DNA of 64,000 nt from an uncultured Oscillospiraceae bacterium. GTDB lineage: Bacteria; Bacillota; Clostridia; Oscillospirales; Oscillospiraceae. The DNA lies in NCBI GenBank assembly GCA_947624985.1, contig CANQMO010000013.1:1-64000 (forward strand). The letters are read 5' to 3'. The notes beneath the pieces were generated by a model. It saw nothing but the letters and a program-made list of their open reading frames with translations. It made no database searches and was not told the DNA's origin. This document shows, one piece after another, positions 7,862-15,421 of this stretch. How positions within the stretch are numbered: position 1 is the stretch's first letter; every line of letters begins with the position of its first letter. The position numbers and the translations under genes are program-made.

Positions 7862-9259
7862 TCACTTTTCCTCCTTCTTTTCTTCCGCGGGCGCGGCGGG
7901 GGCGGTGGCCTCGGCCTTTGCCTTTTCGGCCTCTTCCTTGGCCTTCTGGGCGGCCTGCCAGGCCTGTACCTTGGCCTTGCCGGTCTTGAAAGCGTGGGTC
8001 AGGTGCAGCCGGCCCGGGCAGATGTACGAGCAGGAGCCGCACTCCACGCAGTCCATGATGTTGAGCTTTTGCAGCATCTCCACATCGCCCTTTTCCTCAT
8101 ACATGTACATGAAGATGGGCTGAAGGTTCATGGGGCAGGCGTCGATACACTGACCGCAGCGGATGCAGACGGGGTTTTCCACTGTCCTGTCCTCGTCGGC
8201 GGCGAAGGCCAGCAGGGACGCGGTGCCCTTGCCGCAGGGGACCTCCAGATCGTACTGGGCCATGCCCATCATCGGGCCGCCCATGATGATCTTCCAGGGC
8301 TCCTTGGCAAAGCCGCCGGTCTGCTCGAACACCCACTGCATGGGGGTGCCCACGCGGACCTTCACGTTCTTGGGCTCGGCGATGGCGGAGCCGGAGACGG
8401 TGACCACCCGTTCGATGGCGGGCCAGCCTTCATAGCAGGCCCGGTATACGCTGTAAGCGGTGAAGGCGTTGAACACGCTGCAACCCACGTTGGCGGGCAG
8501 ACCGCCGGGGGGCACCTCCCGCCCGGTGATGGTCTTGATGAGCGTTTTCTCAGCGCCCTGGGGGTACTGGCACTTCAGGGGGACGATCTCAATGCCCATT
8601 TCCTTGGCGCCCTTGAAGTTGAGCAGGTCGAGGGCGAACTTCTTGTTCAGCTCGATCCCGAAATAGGCTTTGTCCACCTTGCAGGCTTTCATGATCAGCT
8701 GGACGCCCTTGAGGAGCTCCTCGGGGTGCTCCAGCATGGTGCGGTGGTCGCTGGTTATGTACGGTTCGCACTCGGCGCCGTTGATGATGACGGTGTCCAC
8801 CTTGCCCCAGCCGCTGGTGATCTTGAACGCGGTGGGGAACGTGGCGCCGCCCATGCCCACGATACCGGCCTCGCGGATGATATCCGCGATCTGTTCGGGG
8901 CTCTCCAGCGCCTCCGCCGTTGCGGGGACCATGGTCTCGGCGGGGGTGTCCTTGAAGTCGTTTTCGATGACGACGGAGGTCACCATATTGCCGAGGTTGT
9001 TCAGATGGGGCTCGATGGCCACCACCTTGCCGGATACCGAGGCGTGGATGGGCGCGGACACGGGGGCTTTCGCCTCGCCGATCTTCTGGCCCAGCTTCAC
9101 CTCGTCGCCCACAGCCACCAGCGGCGTGCAGGGCGCGCCGATGTGCTGGGACATGGGGATGACCACCTGCGGGGGCTGCGGGATGGTGGAGATCTCCGCT
9201 TCGTTGGCGGGCGCCTTCATGTCGTTCGGATGGACGCCGCCATGGGACTTAAAGAGCAT
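7862..9259 (-). CDS. rnfC: Rnf complex NADH-binding subunit RnfC
   Basis: The 465-residue peripheral subunit links the complex to NAD+/NADH. It starts with FKSHGGVHP, has a Rossmann/FMN region related to complex I NuoF in the middle, and two 4Fe-4S motifs in the last quarter (CIRCGQCIDACP and CVECGSCSYICP). An alanine/glutamate/lysine-rich tail follows. The start is set at 9259 because AGAGGTG lies six bases upstream. An ATG six bases earlier would touch that site. It is first in the operon, and a good promoter lies just upstream. Confidence 0.96.
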   Translation of the reverse strand: MLFKSHGGVHPNDMKAPANEAEISTIPQPPQVVIPMSQHIGAPCTPLVAVGDEVKLGQKIGEAKAPVSAPIHASVSGKVVAIEPHLNNLGNMVTSVVIENDFKDTPAETMVPATAEALESPEQIADIIREAGIVGMGGATFPTAFKITSGWGKVDTVIINGAECEPYITSDHRTMLEHPEELLKGVQLIMKACKVDKAYFGIELNKKFALDLLNFKGAKEMGIEIVPLKCQYPQGAEKTLIKTITGREVPPGGLPANVGCSVFNAFTAYSVYRACYEGWPAIERVVTVSGSAIAEPKNVKVRVGTPMQWVFEQTGGFAKEPWKIIMGGPMMGMAQYDLEVPCGKGTASLLAFAADEDRTVENPVCIRCGQCIDACPMNLQPIFMYMYEEKGDVEMLQKLNIMDCVECGSCSYICPGRLHLTHAFKTGKAKVQAWQAAQKAKEEAEKAKAEATAPAAPAEEKKEEK

Positions 9260-9292
9260 GAGCATCACCTCTTGCAAATTATATACCTTGTT

Positions 9293-9321
9293 ATAATAGC
9301 ACATCTCACTTCAACTGTCTA
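9293..9321 (-). promoter_or_regulatory. Predicted rnf operon promoter
   Basis: On the minus strand TAGACA (-35, 9316-9321) and TATTAT (-10, 9293-9298) are separated by 17 bases, 34 bases before the rnfC ATG. Confidence 0.6.
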
Positions 9322-9504
9322 CAACATTATTCAGTAAAAATCGCATTCTTTCCCGAAAAATCCACAGGTCGGCAAAGCAGCCGCGGCGCCGGGCCAAGAT
9401 GTACTATAATATGAACAGGCCCCAAAATATAGCCCTCAAATTCAGCCATTTTTCCTGCGAAGAGGAATTTTTATGCACGGCGGCGGTATCCGGACGGCAG
9501 GGGC
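9322..9504. other. AT-richer intergenic stretch, no gene seen
   Basis: About 180 bases between the rnf promoter and the ABC operon terminators. It contains a TATAAT-like string near 9404 but no open frame with a ribosome site and no conserved RNA that I recognise. Confidence 0.5.
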
Positions 9505-9578
9505 AAAAAGACGCGGCTCTCGGTACGCCGTGAGCCGCGTCTTTTGACGGGCGGGAGCCGTACGCTCCCGCCCTTTTT
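9505..9578. terminator. Tandem terminator hairpins after the ABC operon
   Basis: Stem 1: AGACGCGGCTC (9509-9519) with GAGCCGCGTCT (9532-9542), followed on the minus strand by five Ts. Stem 2: GGGCGGGAGC (9549-9558) with GCTCCCGCCC (9564-9573), followed on the plus strand by TTTTT. Together they close the minus-strand ECF/ABC operon. Confidence 0.8.
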
Positions 9579-9586
9579 CCCTATCA

Positions 9587-10801
9587 TCACACTTTCTGCC
9601 GCCGGGCCCAGCCCTTGATGGCGAAGGGGATGCACACGACGCCGATAAGGAACGGGACCGTGATGAGCATCCAGGGAGACCAGACGCTCATGCCGAAGAT
9701 GTGGAATATATTGTAACTCAAGTAGTCGTAGCTGTTGCCCACCAGGGGCAGGTACTGGCTCACCGCCATCAGCCATTTGGGCAGGTAGCGCCCAAGCACG
9801 TCCGGCACATAGACGAACGCCAGACTGAAAACCAGGGCCAGCACATTGTTCTTCGCCAGGGCCGACATGAGCATGACCAGCCCCGCATAGCCGAACATAC
9901 CGATCAGGCCGAAGGCTAACTGATACAGCTCCGCCTGGAGCATGTTCCAGGGGGCCACGGCCAGCAGGCTTATGTACTGCACCGGCAGGTCCCACCCGGA
10001 TGTGCCGAAGTAGATAAGCTGCACCAGCACCTTCCCGCCCGCGATGAGCAGATAGAACTCCAGCGCGAAGGCCATGCCGCCCAGGACCTTGACCCGGGCC
10101 AGCTTCTTCCAGCCGTATTTGGTGGTGTGTAGTAGCGGCGCTGTGTTGCTGTACCACTCCCCGGAGAAGACGAACGCCAGCGCGATGGCGAGATACGGCG
10201 CCATTTTCGACCAGCCAAAGGACAGGTCGGACCAGCCCTGGGTCCACTCGTACGGCCAGGGCTCCTTGATCTTGCTGTTCATATCCAGGAGCATCTGCTT
10301 GTCGGCCTCTGACATCCCCTCGTTCTGCCGGGTGGTCTCCAACGTGAACTCCAAAAGGTCCGCCCGCCGCTGATAAAAGTCGGTGAGCTTTGTCGTGTCC
10401 ACATAGTGGATCAGAGGCTGATACTCCTGACCCTCCGGGTCCTCCAGTTCCGGGTATAGTTTGTTGAGATAGCCCGACGCCAGTATCCAGTCCCCCATTG
10501 AGCGGAGACCCGGCCTGTTCATAGGGTCATAACTCTGATATTTCGCCACCATCTTTTGGAGCGTCTCGTCCGTCCATTCGTCGCCGAATTGGGAAAACTC
10601 CTCTTGAAAGCCCCGAATGTTGGAATAACCGTCAAAATTGTTGTCGTACATGTCGGTGCTGTCATTGGTGGAGCCGAAACCGGGCCACTGATTCCATACC
10701 ACGCTCCCCCAGACAACACTGTACACAAAGCACAGCAGCACGCACAGCCAAACGCGGGTGGTCCGCCAAAGCCTCTTATGTTCCAAAGCAAAAAGTTCCA
10801 T
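9587..10801 (-). CDS. ABC transporter permease (ABC-2 type)
   Basis: The 404-residue membrane protein has a first membrane helix at about residues 14-35. A long extracytoplasmic stretch follows (to about 165), rich in charged and aromatic residues. Five or six C-terminal hydrophobic segments come last. This layout fits ABC-2 exporters of the bacitracin/lantibiotic-immunity or unknown-substrate type. It follows the ATPase by one base and is the last gene of the sigma-membrane-ATPase-permease operon. The substrate is unknown, and the linked ECF factor suggests use under envelope stress. Confidence 0.8.
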   Translation of the reverse strand: MELFALEHKRLWRTTRVWLCVLLCFVYSVVWGSVVWNQWPGFGSTNDSTDMYDNNFDGYSNIRGFQEEFSQFGDEWTDETLQKMVAKYQSYDPMNRPGLRSMGDWILASGYLNKLYPELEDPEGQEYQPLIHYVDTTKLTDFYQRRADLLEFTLETTRQNEGMSEADKQMLLDMNSKIKEPWPYEWTQGWSDLSFGWSKMAPYLAIALAFVFSGEWYSNTAPLLHTTKYGWKKLARVKVLGGMAFALEFYLLIAGGKVLVQLIYFGTSGWDLPVQYISLLAVAPWNMLQAELYQLAFGLIGMFGYAGLVMLMSALAKNNVLALVFSLAFVYVPDVLGRYLPKWLMAVSQYLPLVGNSYDYLSYNIFHIFGMSVWSPWMLITVPFLIGVVCIPFAIKGWARRQKV

Positions 10802-10802
10802 C

Positions 10803-11672
10803 TCACGCCTCCTTCGCGCCGAATTGGTAGAGATATGCGTCGTCCAGGATAGGGTCGCAGGGCGCCGCGTCCGGAGACGGTTCCTCGTCCGAAATAATGC
10901 GCAGCACCACCTGCTCCCCCTCGTGGCGGTAGTTTGCCACGGTGAAGTCCTCCTGCCAGAACCGGGCCTGCTCCCGGGGCACTGTCAGCTCCCACACCTT
11001 GCCCCGCACCTGCTCCGCCAGCTCCACCACCGTGCCCTGCATGATGAACCGGCCGGCGTTCATCACGAGCACTTCGTCCGCGATGGCCTCCACGTCGGAC
11101 ACGATGTGGGTGGACAGGATCACGATCTTGTCCCCGGCGTACTCGGACAGGAGGTTCCTGAGCCGCACCCGCTCCTTCGGGTCCAGCCCCGAGGTGGGCT
11201 CGTCCAGAATGAGTACTTGGGGATTATTAAGCAGGGCCTGGGCTATGCCCACCCGCTGCTTCATGCCCCCGGAGAAGGTCTTTATTTTTTTATCCGCCAC
11301 AGCGGAGAGGTCCAGCATGCCCAAAAGCTCCTTCACACGCCGGTCCGCCCGGTCCCGGGGTATACCCTTCAGGGCGGCGATGTAGGAGAGGAACTCGGCG
11401 GCGGTGTAGGTGGGATAGTAGCCGAAGTCCTGGGGCAGATACCCCAGCACATCCCGGTAATCCTCCCCCATGGCGGCGATCTCTTTTCCGTCCAGACGCA
11501 CCTCCCCGGAAGTGGGCTCCAAAATGGCGCACAGCATGCGCATGAGGGTGGTCTTGCCCGCGCCATTGGCCCCCAGCAGACCGTAGACGCCGGGGGTGAG
11601 CGTGGCGCTGACCCGGTCCACGGCGATTTTGCGGCCGTAGTGCTTCGTCAGCCGGTCAATCGACAATTCCAT
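10803..11672 (-). CDS. ABC transporter ATP-binding protein
   Basis: The 289-residue ATPase has Walker A GANGAGKTTL near residue 34, the signature FSGGMKQRV near 134, Walker B VLILDEPTSGLD, and a switch histidine in LSTHIV. The C-terminal ~60 residues form the usual accessory tail of CcmA-type exporters. Its start lies inside the end of the upstream membrane-protein gene (17-base overlap), so translation is coupled. It partners the permease directly downstream. Confidence 0.92.
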   Translation of the reverse strand: MELSIDRLTKHYGRKIAVDRVSATLTPGVYGLLGANGAGKTTLMRMLCAILEPTSGEVRLDGKEIAAMGEDYRDVLGYLPQDFGYYPTYTAAEFLSYIAALKGIPRDRADRRVKELLGMLDLSAVADKKIKTFSGGMKQRVGIAQALLNNPQVLILDEPTSGLDPKERVRLRNLLSEYAGDKIVILSTHIVSDVEAIADEVLVMNAGRFIMQGTVVELAEQVRGKVWELTVPREQARFWQEDFTVANYRHEGEQVVLRIISDEEPSPDAAPCDPILDDAYLYQFGAKEA

Positions 11673-12369
11673 ACATATTTACCTCCTTGTTCGCATGGAT
11701 GATATAAGCTATCTCTTTTGCTAAAAGCCAGGAATAGAACAGCACCGCCGCCACCCACACCCCCAGGGCGGACGCCTCGTAAAGCCAGGGAAACAGGCGC
11801 GAGGACCACCGCCAGAAGACAACGGAGCCAAGGGCGATGGCCGCGCACAGGGGCGCGCCGTCCGTCCTTCTCTTGCGGATAAGGGCCAGCATAGCGGTCA
11901 TGCAGGCCAGATAGGGCACCAGGCAGTAGATGACCACCCGGCCCAGGTTTTCAAAAGACCGCTGTAAATATACCTCCAAGGCCAGCAGGAAGGTCAGGCA
12001 CACCAGCGCGCCGCCGCCCGCCAGGATCAGCCTTGCCAGAGCCAGCTGCGCCCCGGAAGTATGGGTGGCCGCTTCCATCTCGCTGACCCGGCAGTACTGT
12101 CCCCGGAAAAAGGTCGGCATGACGACCAGGATGAAAAGCGGCATATAGTAGGGCAGCGCATAAGCGCTCATGGAGTACGTACAGGCCACGTGGCAGGTCA
12201 CAAGCAATACGCCCAGCTGCGGAAGCAGAAGGGATCTCCCTTCAAAATGGAACACATCGGATAAAAAGCCCCAGAAGCTCTGCCGGGGCTGGGGGATACC
12301 GGCGTCCAGTATCGCGCGTATGCTGCGCTCCCTCACCGCTTCGTCCGGATAGGGAATGACGTCAGACAT
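11656..12369 (-). CDS. Six-helix membrane protein between ECF sigma and ABC genes
   Basis: The 237-residue protein is not one I recognise. The first ~48 residues are soluble and charged. About six hydrophobic segments follow (roughly residues 52-70, 74-90, 110-132, 142-162, 172-188 and 198-222). Its start overlaps the sigma gene by eight bases and its end overlaps the ATPase gene by 17, so all are coupled. By position it could be a membrane-bound anti-sigma factor or sensor, or a second membrane component of the transporter. No zinc-binding HxxxCxxC anti-sigma motif is seen. Confidence 0.7.
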   Translation of the reverse strand: MSDVIPYPDEAVRERSIRAILDAGIPQPRQSFWGFLSDVFHFEGRSLLLPQLGVLLVTCHVACTYSMSAYALPYYMPLFILVVMPTFFRGQYCRVSEMEAATHTSGAQLALARLILAGGGALVCLTFLLALEVYLQRSFENLGRVVIYCLVPYLACMTAMLALIRKRRTDGAPLCAAIALGSVVFWRWSSRLFPWLYEASALGVWVAAVLFYSWLLAKEIAYIIHANKEVNMYGIVD

Positions 12370-12910
12370 CGTCTTTCAACTCCTTTCTCAGTCGTGCCAG
12401 AAGGCGGTAATACCGGCTTTTGACCTTCGCCTCCGCCTGGCCGGTAACGGCGGATATTTGAGGAAAGCTGCATTGGCCATAGACATGCAGACGGAATATC
12501 TCCTGCTCCAGAGGGTCCTCCCGGCGGACCAGCTCCTCCGCCTGGGCTAACAGCACCTGATCGTGGACAATGGCGGTGAAGTCCCCCGGAGAAGAAATGT
12601 CCTCCGTTAACGGAACGGCCACAGTCCAGTTTTTTCGCCGGTGGTCGATGAGCTTGTGAGAGGCGATATGATAGAGCCAGGTGCGAAAGGCGCTCTTGCG
12701 GCGGTCATAGGACGGCAGGCTCCGCAGGGCCGCGATAAAGCATTCCTGGGTCAGATCGAGGGCGTCCTCCTGCCGGCCGGTCTGACGCCAGATATAGGCG
12801 TAAAGCTCGTCGTAGTACGCGCGCACGAGCGCGTCCGCCGCCGCCCGGTCGCCCCGGCGCACGATGGCCCGTATCCACTTTTGTTCCTGATCGTGCGCCA
12901 GCGTGCCCAC
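12362..12910 (-). CDS. ECF-type RNA polymerase sigma factor
   Basis: This is an ECF sigma factor of about 182 residues. Region 2 is clear (YYDELYAYIWRQTG...DLTQECFIAALRSL...FRTWLYHIASHKLID). Region 4 contains PLEQEIFRLHVYGQ and a helix-turn-helix to LARLRKEL. I prefer the GTG at 12910 as start, with AGAGGGGG just upstream. A TTG at 12937 would extend it by nine residues but has no ribosome site and falls inside a predicted promoter. Downstream are the coupled membrane protein and ABC genes, its likely targets. Confidence 0.87.
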   Translation of the reverse strand: MGTLAHDQEQKWIRAIVRRGDRAAADALVRAYYDELYAYIWRQTGRQEDALDLTQECFIAALRSLPSYDRRKSAFRTWLYHIASHKLIDHRRKNWTVAVPLTEDISSPGDFTAIVHDQVLLAQAEELVRREDPLEQEIFRLHVYGQCSFPQISAVTGQAEAKVKSRYYRLLARLRKELKDDV

Positions 12911-12928
12911 ACCCCCTCTGTCTGTATA

Positions 12929-12955
12929 TTCGTACAACGAAGCCGGACCGTTTCA
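12929..12955 (-). promoter_or_regulatory. Candidate ECF-type autoregulated promoter
   Basis: On the minus strand TGAAAC (12950-12955) and CGAA (12929-12932) are 17 bases apart, resembling the -35/-10 pattern of SigW-like ECF promoters. The transcript would start near 12921 with a very short leader to the GTG at 12910. Hypothesis only. Confidence 0.4.
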
Positions 12956-13021
12956 AAAATTTTTGAAGTAAGATATTGGGATTGTATTATGAAAAAAGGC
13001 GGAACGCAAATGTAGACGGCT

Positions 13022-13155
13022 CCCGCGCTTTTTCGCGGGGCGACAAAAAAGCACATATCGACGCCCCCGCCGGTATGTGCTATAATAGCCGCAAGGCGGC
13101 AATTATACATGATTTAAGGCGGTTTTGCTCCCGGCTGACGCCGGGACCGCAAAAC
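13022..13155 (+). other. Hairpin-rich intergenic region, possible structured RNA
   Basis: Four successive inverted repeats lie in 134 bases. They are CCCGCG/CGCGGG (13022-13039), AGCACATA/TATGTGCT (13050-13081), ATAAT-GCCGC/GCGGC-ATTAT (13082-13107), and a long stem of GTTTTGC plus TCCCGGC with GCCGGGA plus GCAAAAC (13122-13155, 14 bp with a two-base bulge). None has a following U tract. They lie between the ECF operon start and the 2H phosphoesterase gene. No known riboswitch was recognised. Confidence 0.5.
13058..13086 (+). promoter_or_regulatory. Predicted extended -10 promoter
   Basis: TGCTATAAT (13078-13086) is a perfect extended -10. TCGACG (13058-13063), 17 bases before TATAAT, is a weak -35. 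It would transcribe the last two hairpins and the 2H phosphoesterase gene. Confidence 0.5.
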
Positions 13156-13227
13156 ATACTATAATTTCCCCCAGGCGCCGCGCGGATCGTCGTTTGATAC
13201 AGGAGAGAAAAAGGAGGAGCCCGCCGT

Positions 13228-13794
13228 ATGGGACCTATGCAAACCGGATCTATCCAGAAAGAAGATCTGAAACCTCAGTTCGACCTGATCCTTCGCTTTG
13301 AACAGCAGACGGAAGATATGTTCAATGAGCTGATCGATAAGCTGGCTCAGGTGACCGGAAACACCACCCGGTCGAGCAGCGGGCAGCCGCCCCATGTTTC
13401 GATGGGGGTCTTCGACATTGCGGGCAGCTCCGACCCGATCCGGGCGATGGAGGACGTTCTGCGTGGCTTACGGCCTTTCTCCGTGACGTTTGACGCGCTT
13501 GGGGCATTTTTTCCGGGGGTCCTCATTGCCACGCCTGTCATGACCGATGAGATGATCGCCATGAACCGGGCGATCCATGCGGTGGCGGATCAGGTGTTCA
13601 TTCCCTCAAGGCAGTATGTTTACGGCACCTGGGTGCCTCATCTCACCCTGGCCATGGAGCTGACGCATGCGGAGCTGGTGCGGGCCTTTGACGCTGCCGG
13701 GCAGGACTGGAAGCCTGTATCGACCCGGACTGTCAGTATCTCGCTGGTACACCAATCTCCCTATACAGAGGAGCTTGTTGTGCCGCTGGAGTGA
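13228..13794 (+). CDS. 2H phosphoesterase / 2'-5' RNA ligase-like protein
   Basis: The 188-residue protein carries the two signature motifs of the 2H phosphoesterase superfamily: PHVSMG near residue 55 and PHLTLA near 138. The two histidines would act as acid/base pair on cyclic or 2'-5' phosphodiesters, as in LigT/ThpR or the YjcG group. The substrate is unknown. GGAGG lies about ten bases before the ATG at 13228, and a second ATG at 13237 is an alternative. The gene is preceded by the hairpin-rich leader. Confidence 0.82.
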   Translation: MGPMQTGSIQKEDLKPQFDLILRFEQQTEDMFNELIDKLAQVTGNTTRSSSGQPPHVSMGVFDIAGSSDPIRAMEDVLRGLRPFSVTFDALGAFFPGVLIATPVMTDEMIAMNRAIHAVADQVFIPSRQYVYGTWVPHLTLAMELTHAELVRAFDAAGQDWKPVSTRTVSISLVHQSPYTEELVVPLE

Positions 13795-13941
13795 GCCAGA
13801 ATGTTTAAAAGCTCCCCTGACCGTTGAATGAGAGACCGGTATTTTTTGCGTTCAGTACACGGAATAAAAAGGAAGAATGATCGTGCTCGAACGGAAGAAT
13901 CTGTCCCCGGATGACGGGCGGGATATATAGGAGGAAATGGT

Positions 13942-14220
13942 ATGGTGCGGGAAGTGGTATTGGGAAATGTAATGGTCGATTGTGATGATGAAAAGAAGCT
14001 GCAAAACTTTTACAGCGACTTGCTGGGCTGGGAAAAATGCGAATTGTTTGCCAGGCCGGCGGTCCGCAGTTCGACGGGCGTGGTGTTCCTGTTCATAGAA
14101 GAAGAGGATTATGCCCGCCCTGTATGGCCGGAGGAAGCGGGGACCCGGCCGGGCACCCGTTTTGCCTGTGCCGGGCATAACTTCCCCTTTGTCGGGGAGA
14201 AGAACTGCGTCTCACGGTGA
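13942..14220 (+). pseudogene. Truncated VOC/glyoxalase-family gene
   Basis: The 92-residue frame begins like a small VOC (glyoxalase/bleomycin-resistance) protein: VVLGNVMVDCDDEKKLQNFYSDLLGWEK, then VVFLFIEEEDYARPVWPEE. VOC proteins of this type normally continue for another 35-50 residues with the second betaalphabetabetabeta unit and remaining metal ligands. Here the last 12 codons and stop are supplied by the palindromic repeat at 14182-14225, so the gene is cut off at the repeat. It keeps a good ribosome site (TAGGAGG) but is most likely non-functional. Confidence 0.7.
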
Positions 14221-14225
14221 GACGC
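14182..14225 (+). repeat. Palindromic direct repeat, copy 1
   Basis: A 44-base unit of two small hairpins (CCCC TTTGTC GGGG, and GCGTCTCACGGTGAGACGC). It matches 15158-15201 at 42/44 positions. It truncates the VOC gene and, with copy 2, brackets a low-GC GNAT gene. Confidence 0.85.
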
Positions 14226-14341
14226 GGTTTTGTGGTGGCGTTTGCTAGGGTGTTGTGTTACGATGACGACGGCTGGTTGACAGATCGGGAGTTTGGCGAA
14301 TTATGCTTCAGAACTACAACTCGGCGTTTTAGGAGGATACT

Positions 14342-15133
14342 ATGGATCATTTTGTAGATGAAAGAGATTATAAACTGTTAGAGAATGACAAATATACTTT
14401 TTCCGTGCTTGGCAGCAAAATGGGCGGGGAATGTGATCTGCTTCTAACAGATCATGAAAAACTGATCATTTGCTTTTCGAGCAATCCATATCCTGTATGG
14501 ATATGGACACCGGATGGAGCGACGAAAGAAGAAAAGGAAAAAGCTTATGAACTTGTCAGAGAAAATGGTTTACTCACGAATAGCCATACCTTCAATTTGA
14601 AATATGATCTGGCCGATTATTTTATCAGCAGATCATCTGAATGTGCAATGGATCTATCCATTAAGACCAATATGTTTGCCTATGACTGTCCGAACTTAAA
14701 AGAACCACATATATGGGCTGATGGCGAATTACATAGATGTGTGCCGGAGGATATAGATGAACTGGTTGAGTTTATTGTTTTTTTCCATAAAGAAACCGGG
14801 ATAGATCAGGATAGTCTCGAAGCATACCGCCGCAAAGCGGAGGAAGCCATAAGAAGCGGCAGCCATTTTCTTTGGAGAAACGCGGAAGGTAGAAATGTGG
14901 CCGTCTGCGGTGTCAAGCCAAACGGAAGTCTGGCGGGCATAGGTTCAGTATATACGCGCGAGGAGTATCGGCGAAGGCACTACGCGGAGAATCTTGTTTA
15001 TCAAGTATCCAAAATGGCAAAGGACGCAGGATACATGCCCATGCTTTATACGGATGCTGATTATGTCGCGTCGAATGCCTGTTATGAGAAGATCGGCTAT
15101 GTTCTCAGAGGAAAATTGTGCACAATAGGCTAA
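14342..15133 (+). CDS. GNAT-family N-acetyltransferase, low-GC cassette gene
   Basis: The 263-residue protein has a C-terminal GNAT domain. VAVCGVKPNGSLAGIGSVYT supplies beta strands. EEYRRRHYAENLV near residue 220 is the acetyl-CoA loop (R/RxxxYA), and SNACYEKIGYVLRG is the classic final motif. The N-terminal ~125 residues form a separate domain seen in two-part GNAT proteins. The AT-rich composition contrasts with flanking core genes. The start at 14342 has TAGGAGG seven bases upstream. It sits between the two 44-bp repeats and so looks like a transferred cassette. Substrate unknown. Confidence 0.85.
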   Translation: MDHFVDERDYKLLENDKYTFSVLGSKMGGECDLLLTDHEKLIICFSSNPYPVWIWTPDGATKEEKEKAYELVRENGLLTNSHTFNLKYDLADYFISRSSECAMDLSIKTNMFAYDCPNLKEPHIWADGELHRCVPEDIDELVEFIVFFHKETGIDQDSLEAYRRKAEEAIRSGSHFLWRNAEGRNVAVCGVKPNGSLAGIGSVYTREEYRRRHYAENLVYQVSKMAKDAGYMPMLYTDADYVASNACYEKIGYVLRGKLCTIG

Positions 15134-15157
15134 ACAAGAACGGTTATAATCTTCAAA

Positions 15158-15201
15158 TTCCCCTTTGTCGGGGAGAAGAAATGCGTCTCACGGTGTGACG
15201 C
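15158..15201 (+). repeat. Palindromic direct repeat, copy 2
   Basis: Second copy of the 44-base unit at 14182 (42/44). Its last hairpin is also the first element of the larger repeat 15180-15349. Confidence 0.85.
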
Positions 15202-15349
15202 ATTTCCGGGCATGAAAAAAGGGCGTCCCGGATGGAACGCCCTGCGGAGGCACTTGACTGGCATTTTGAGATATGTCAATTCTGTGCCGCGTGTGATTAA
15301 AATGGGAGAGGCTTGCTTTCTTACGAAAACAAGCCTTTTTCTGTTTCCC
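15180..15349 (+). repeat. 170-bp direct repeat, copy A (tRNA-Ala downstream segment)
   Basis: This segment of about 170 bases matches 17276-17446 almost base for base. It contains the hairpins ATGCGTCTCACGG..., GGGCGTCCCGGATGGAACGCCC, and AGGCTTG...CAAGCCT followed by TTTTT. Together the two copies bracket the TetR/aldo-keto reductase pair. The remaining bases to 15421 show no gene. Confidence 0.92.
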
Positions 15350-15421
15350 TTACAAATTTAGTTTTGCCTCCTCAAATCAGCAACTATCAATTCTAATGGG
15401 CGGAATACATCCCGTTCACAT

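Noticed and set aside
9322-9504. Small RNA gene in the rnf/ABC gap
   Set aside because: A TATAAT-like string is present, but no -35 at the right distance and no independent structured element other than the ABC operon terminators.
12911-12937. Sigma factor starting at TTG 12937
   Set aside because: No ribosome site, and it lies within the candidate ECF promoter. GTG 12910 is better placed, though not proven.
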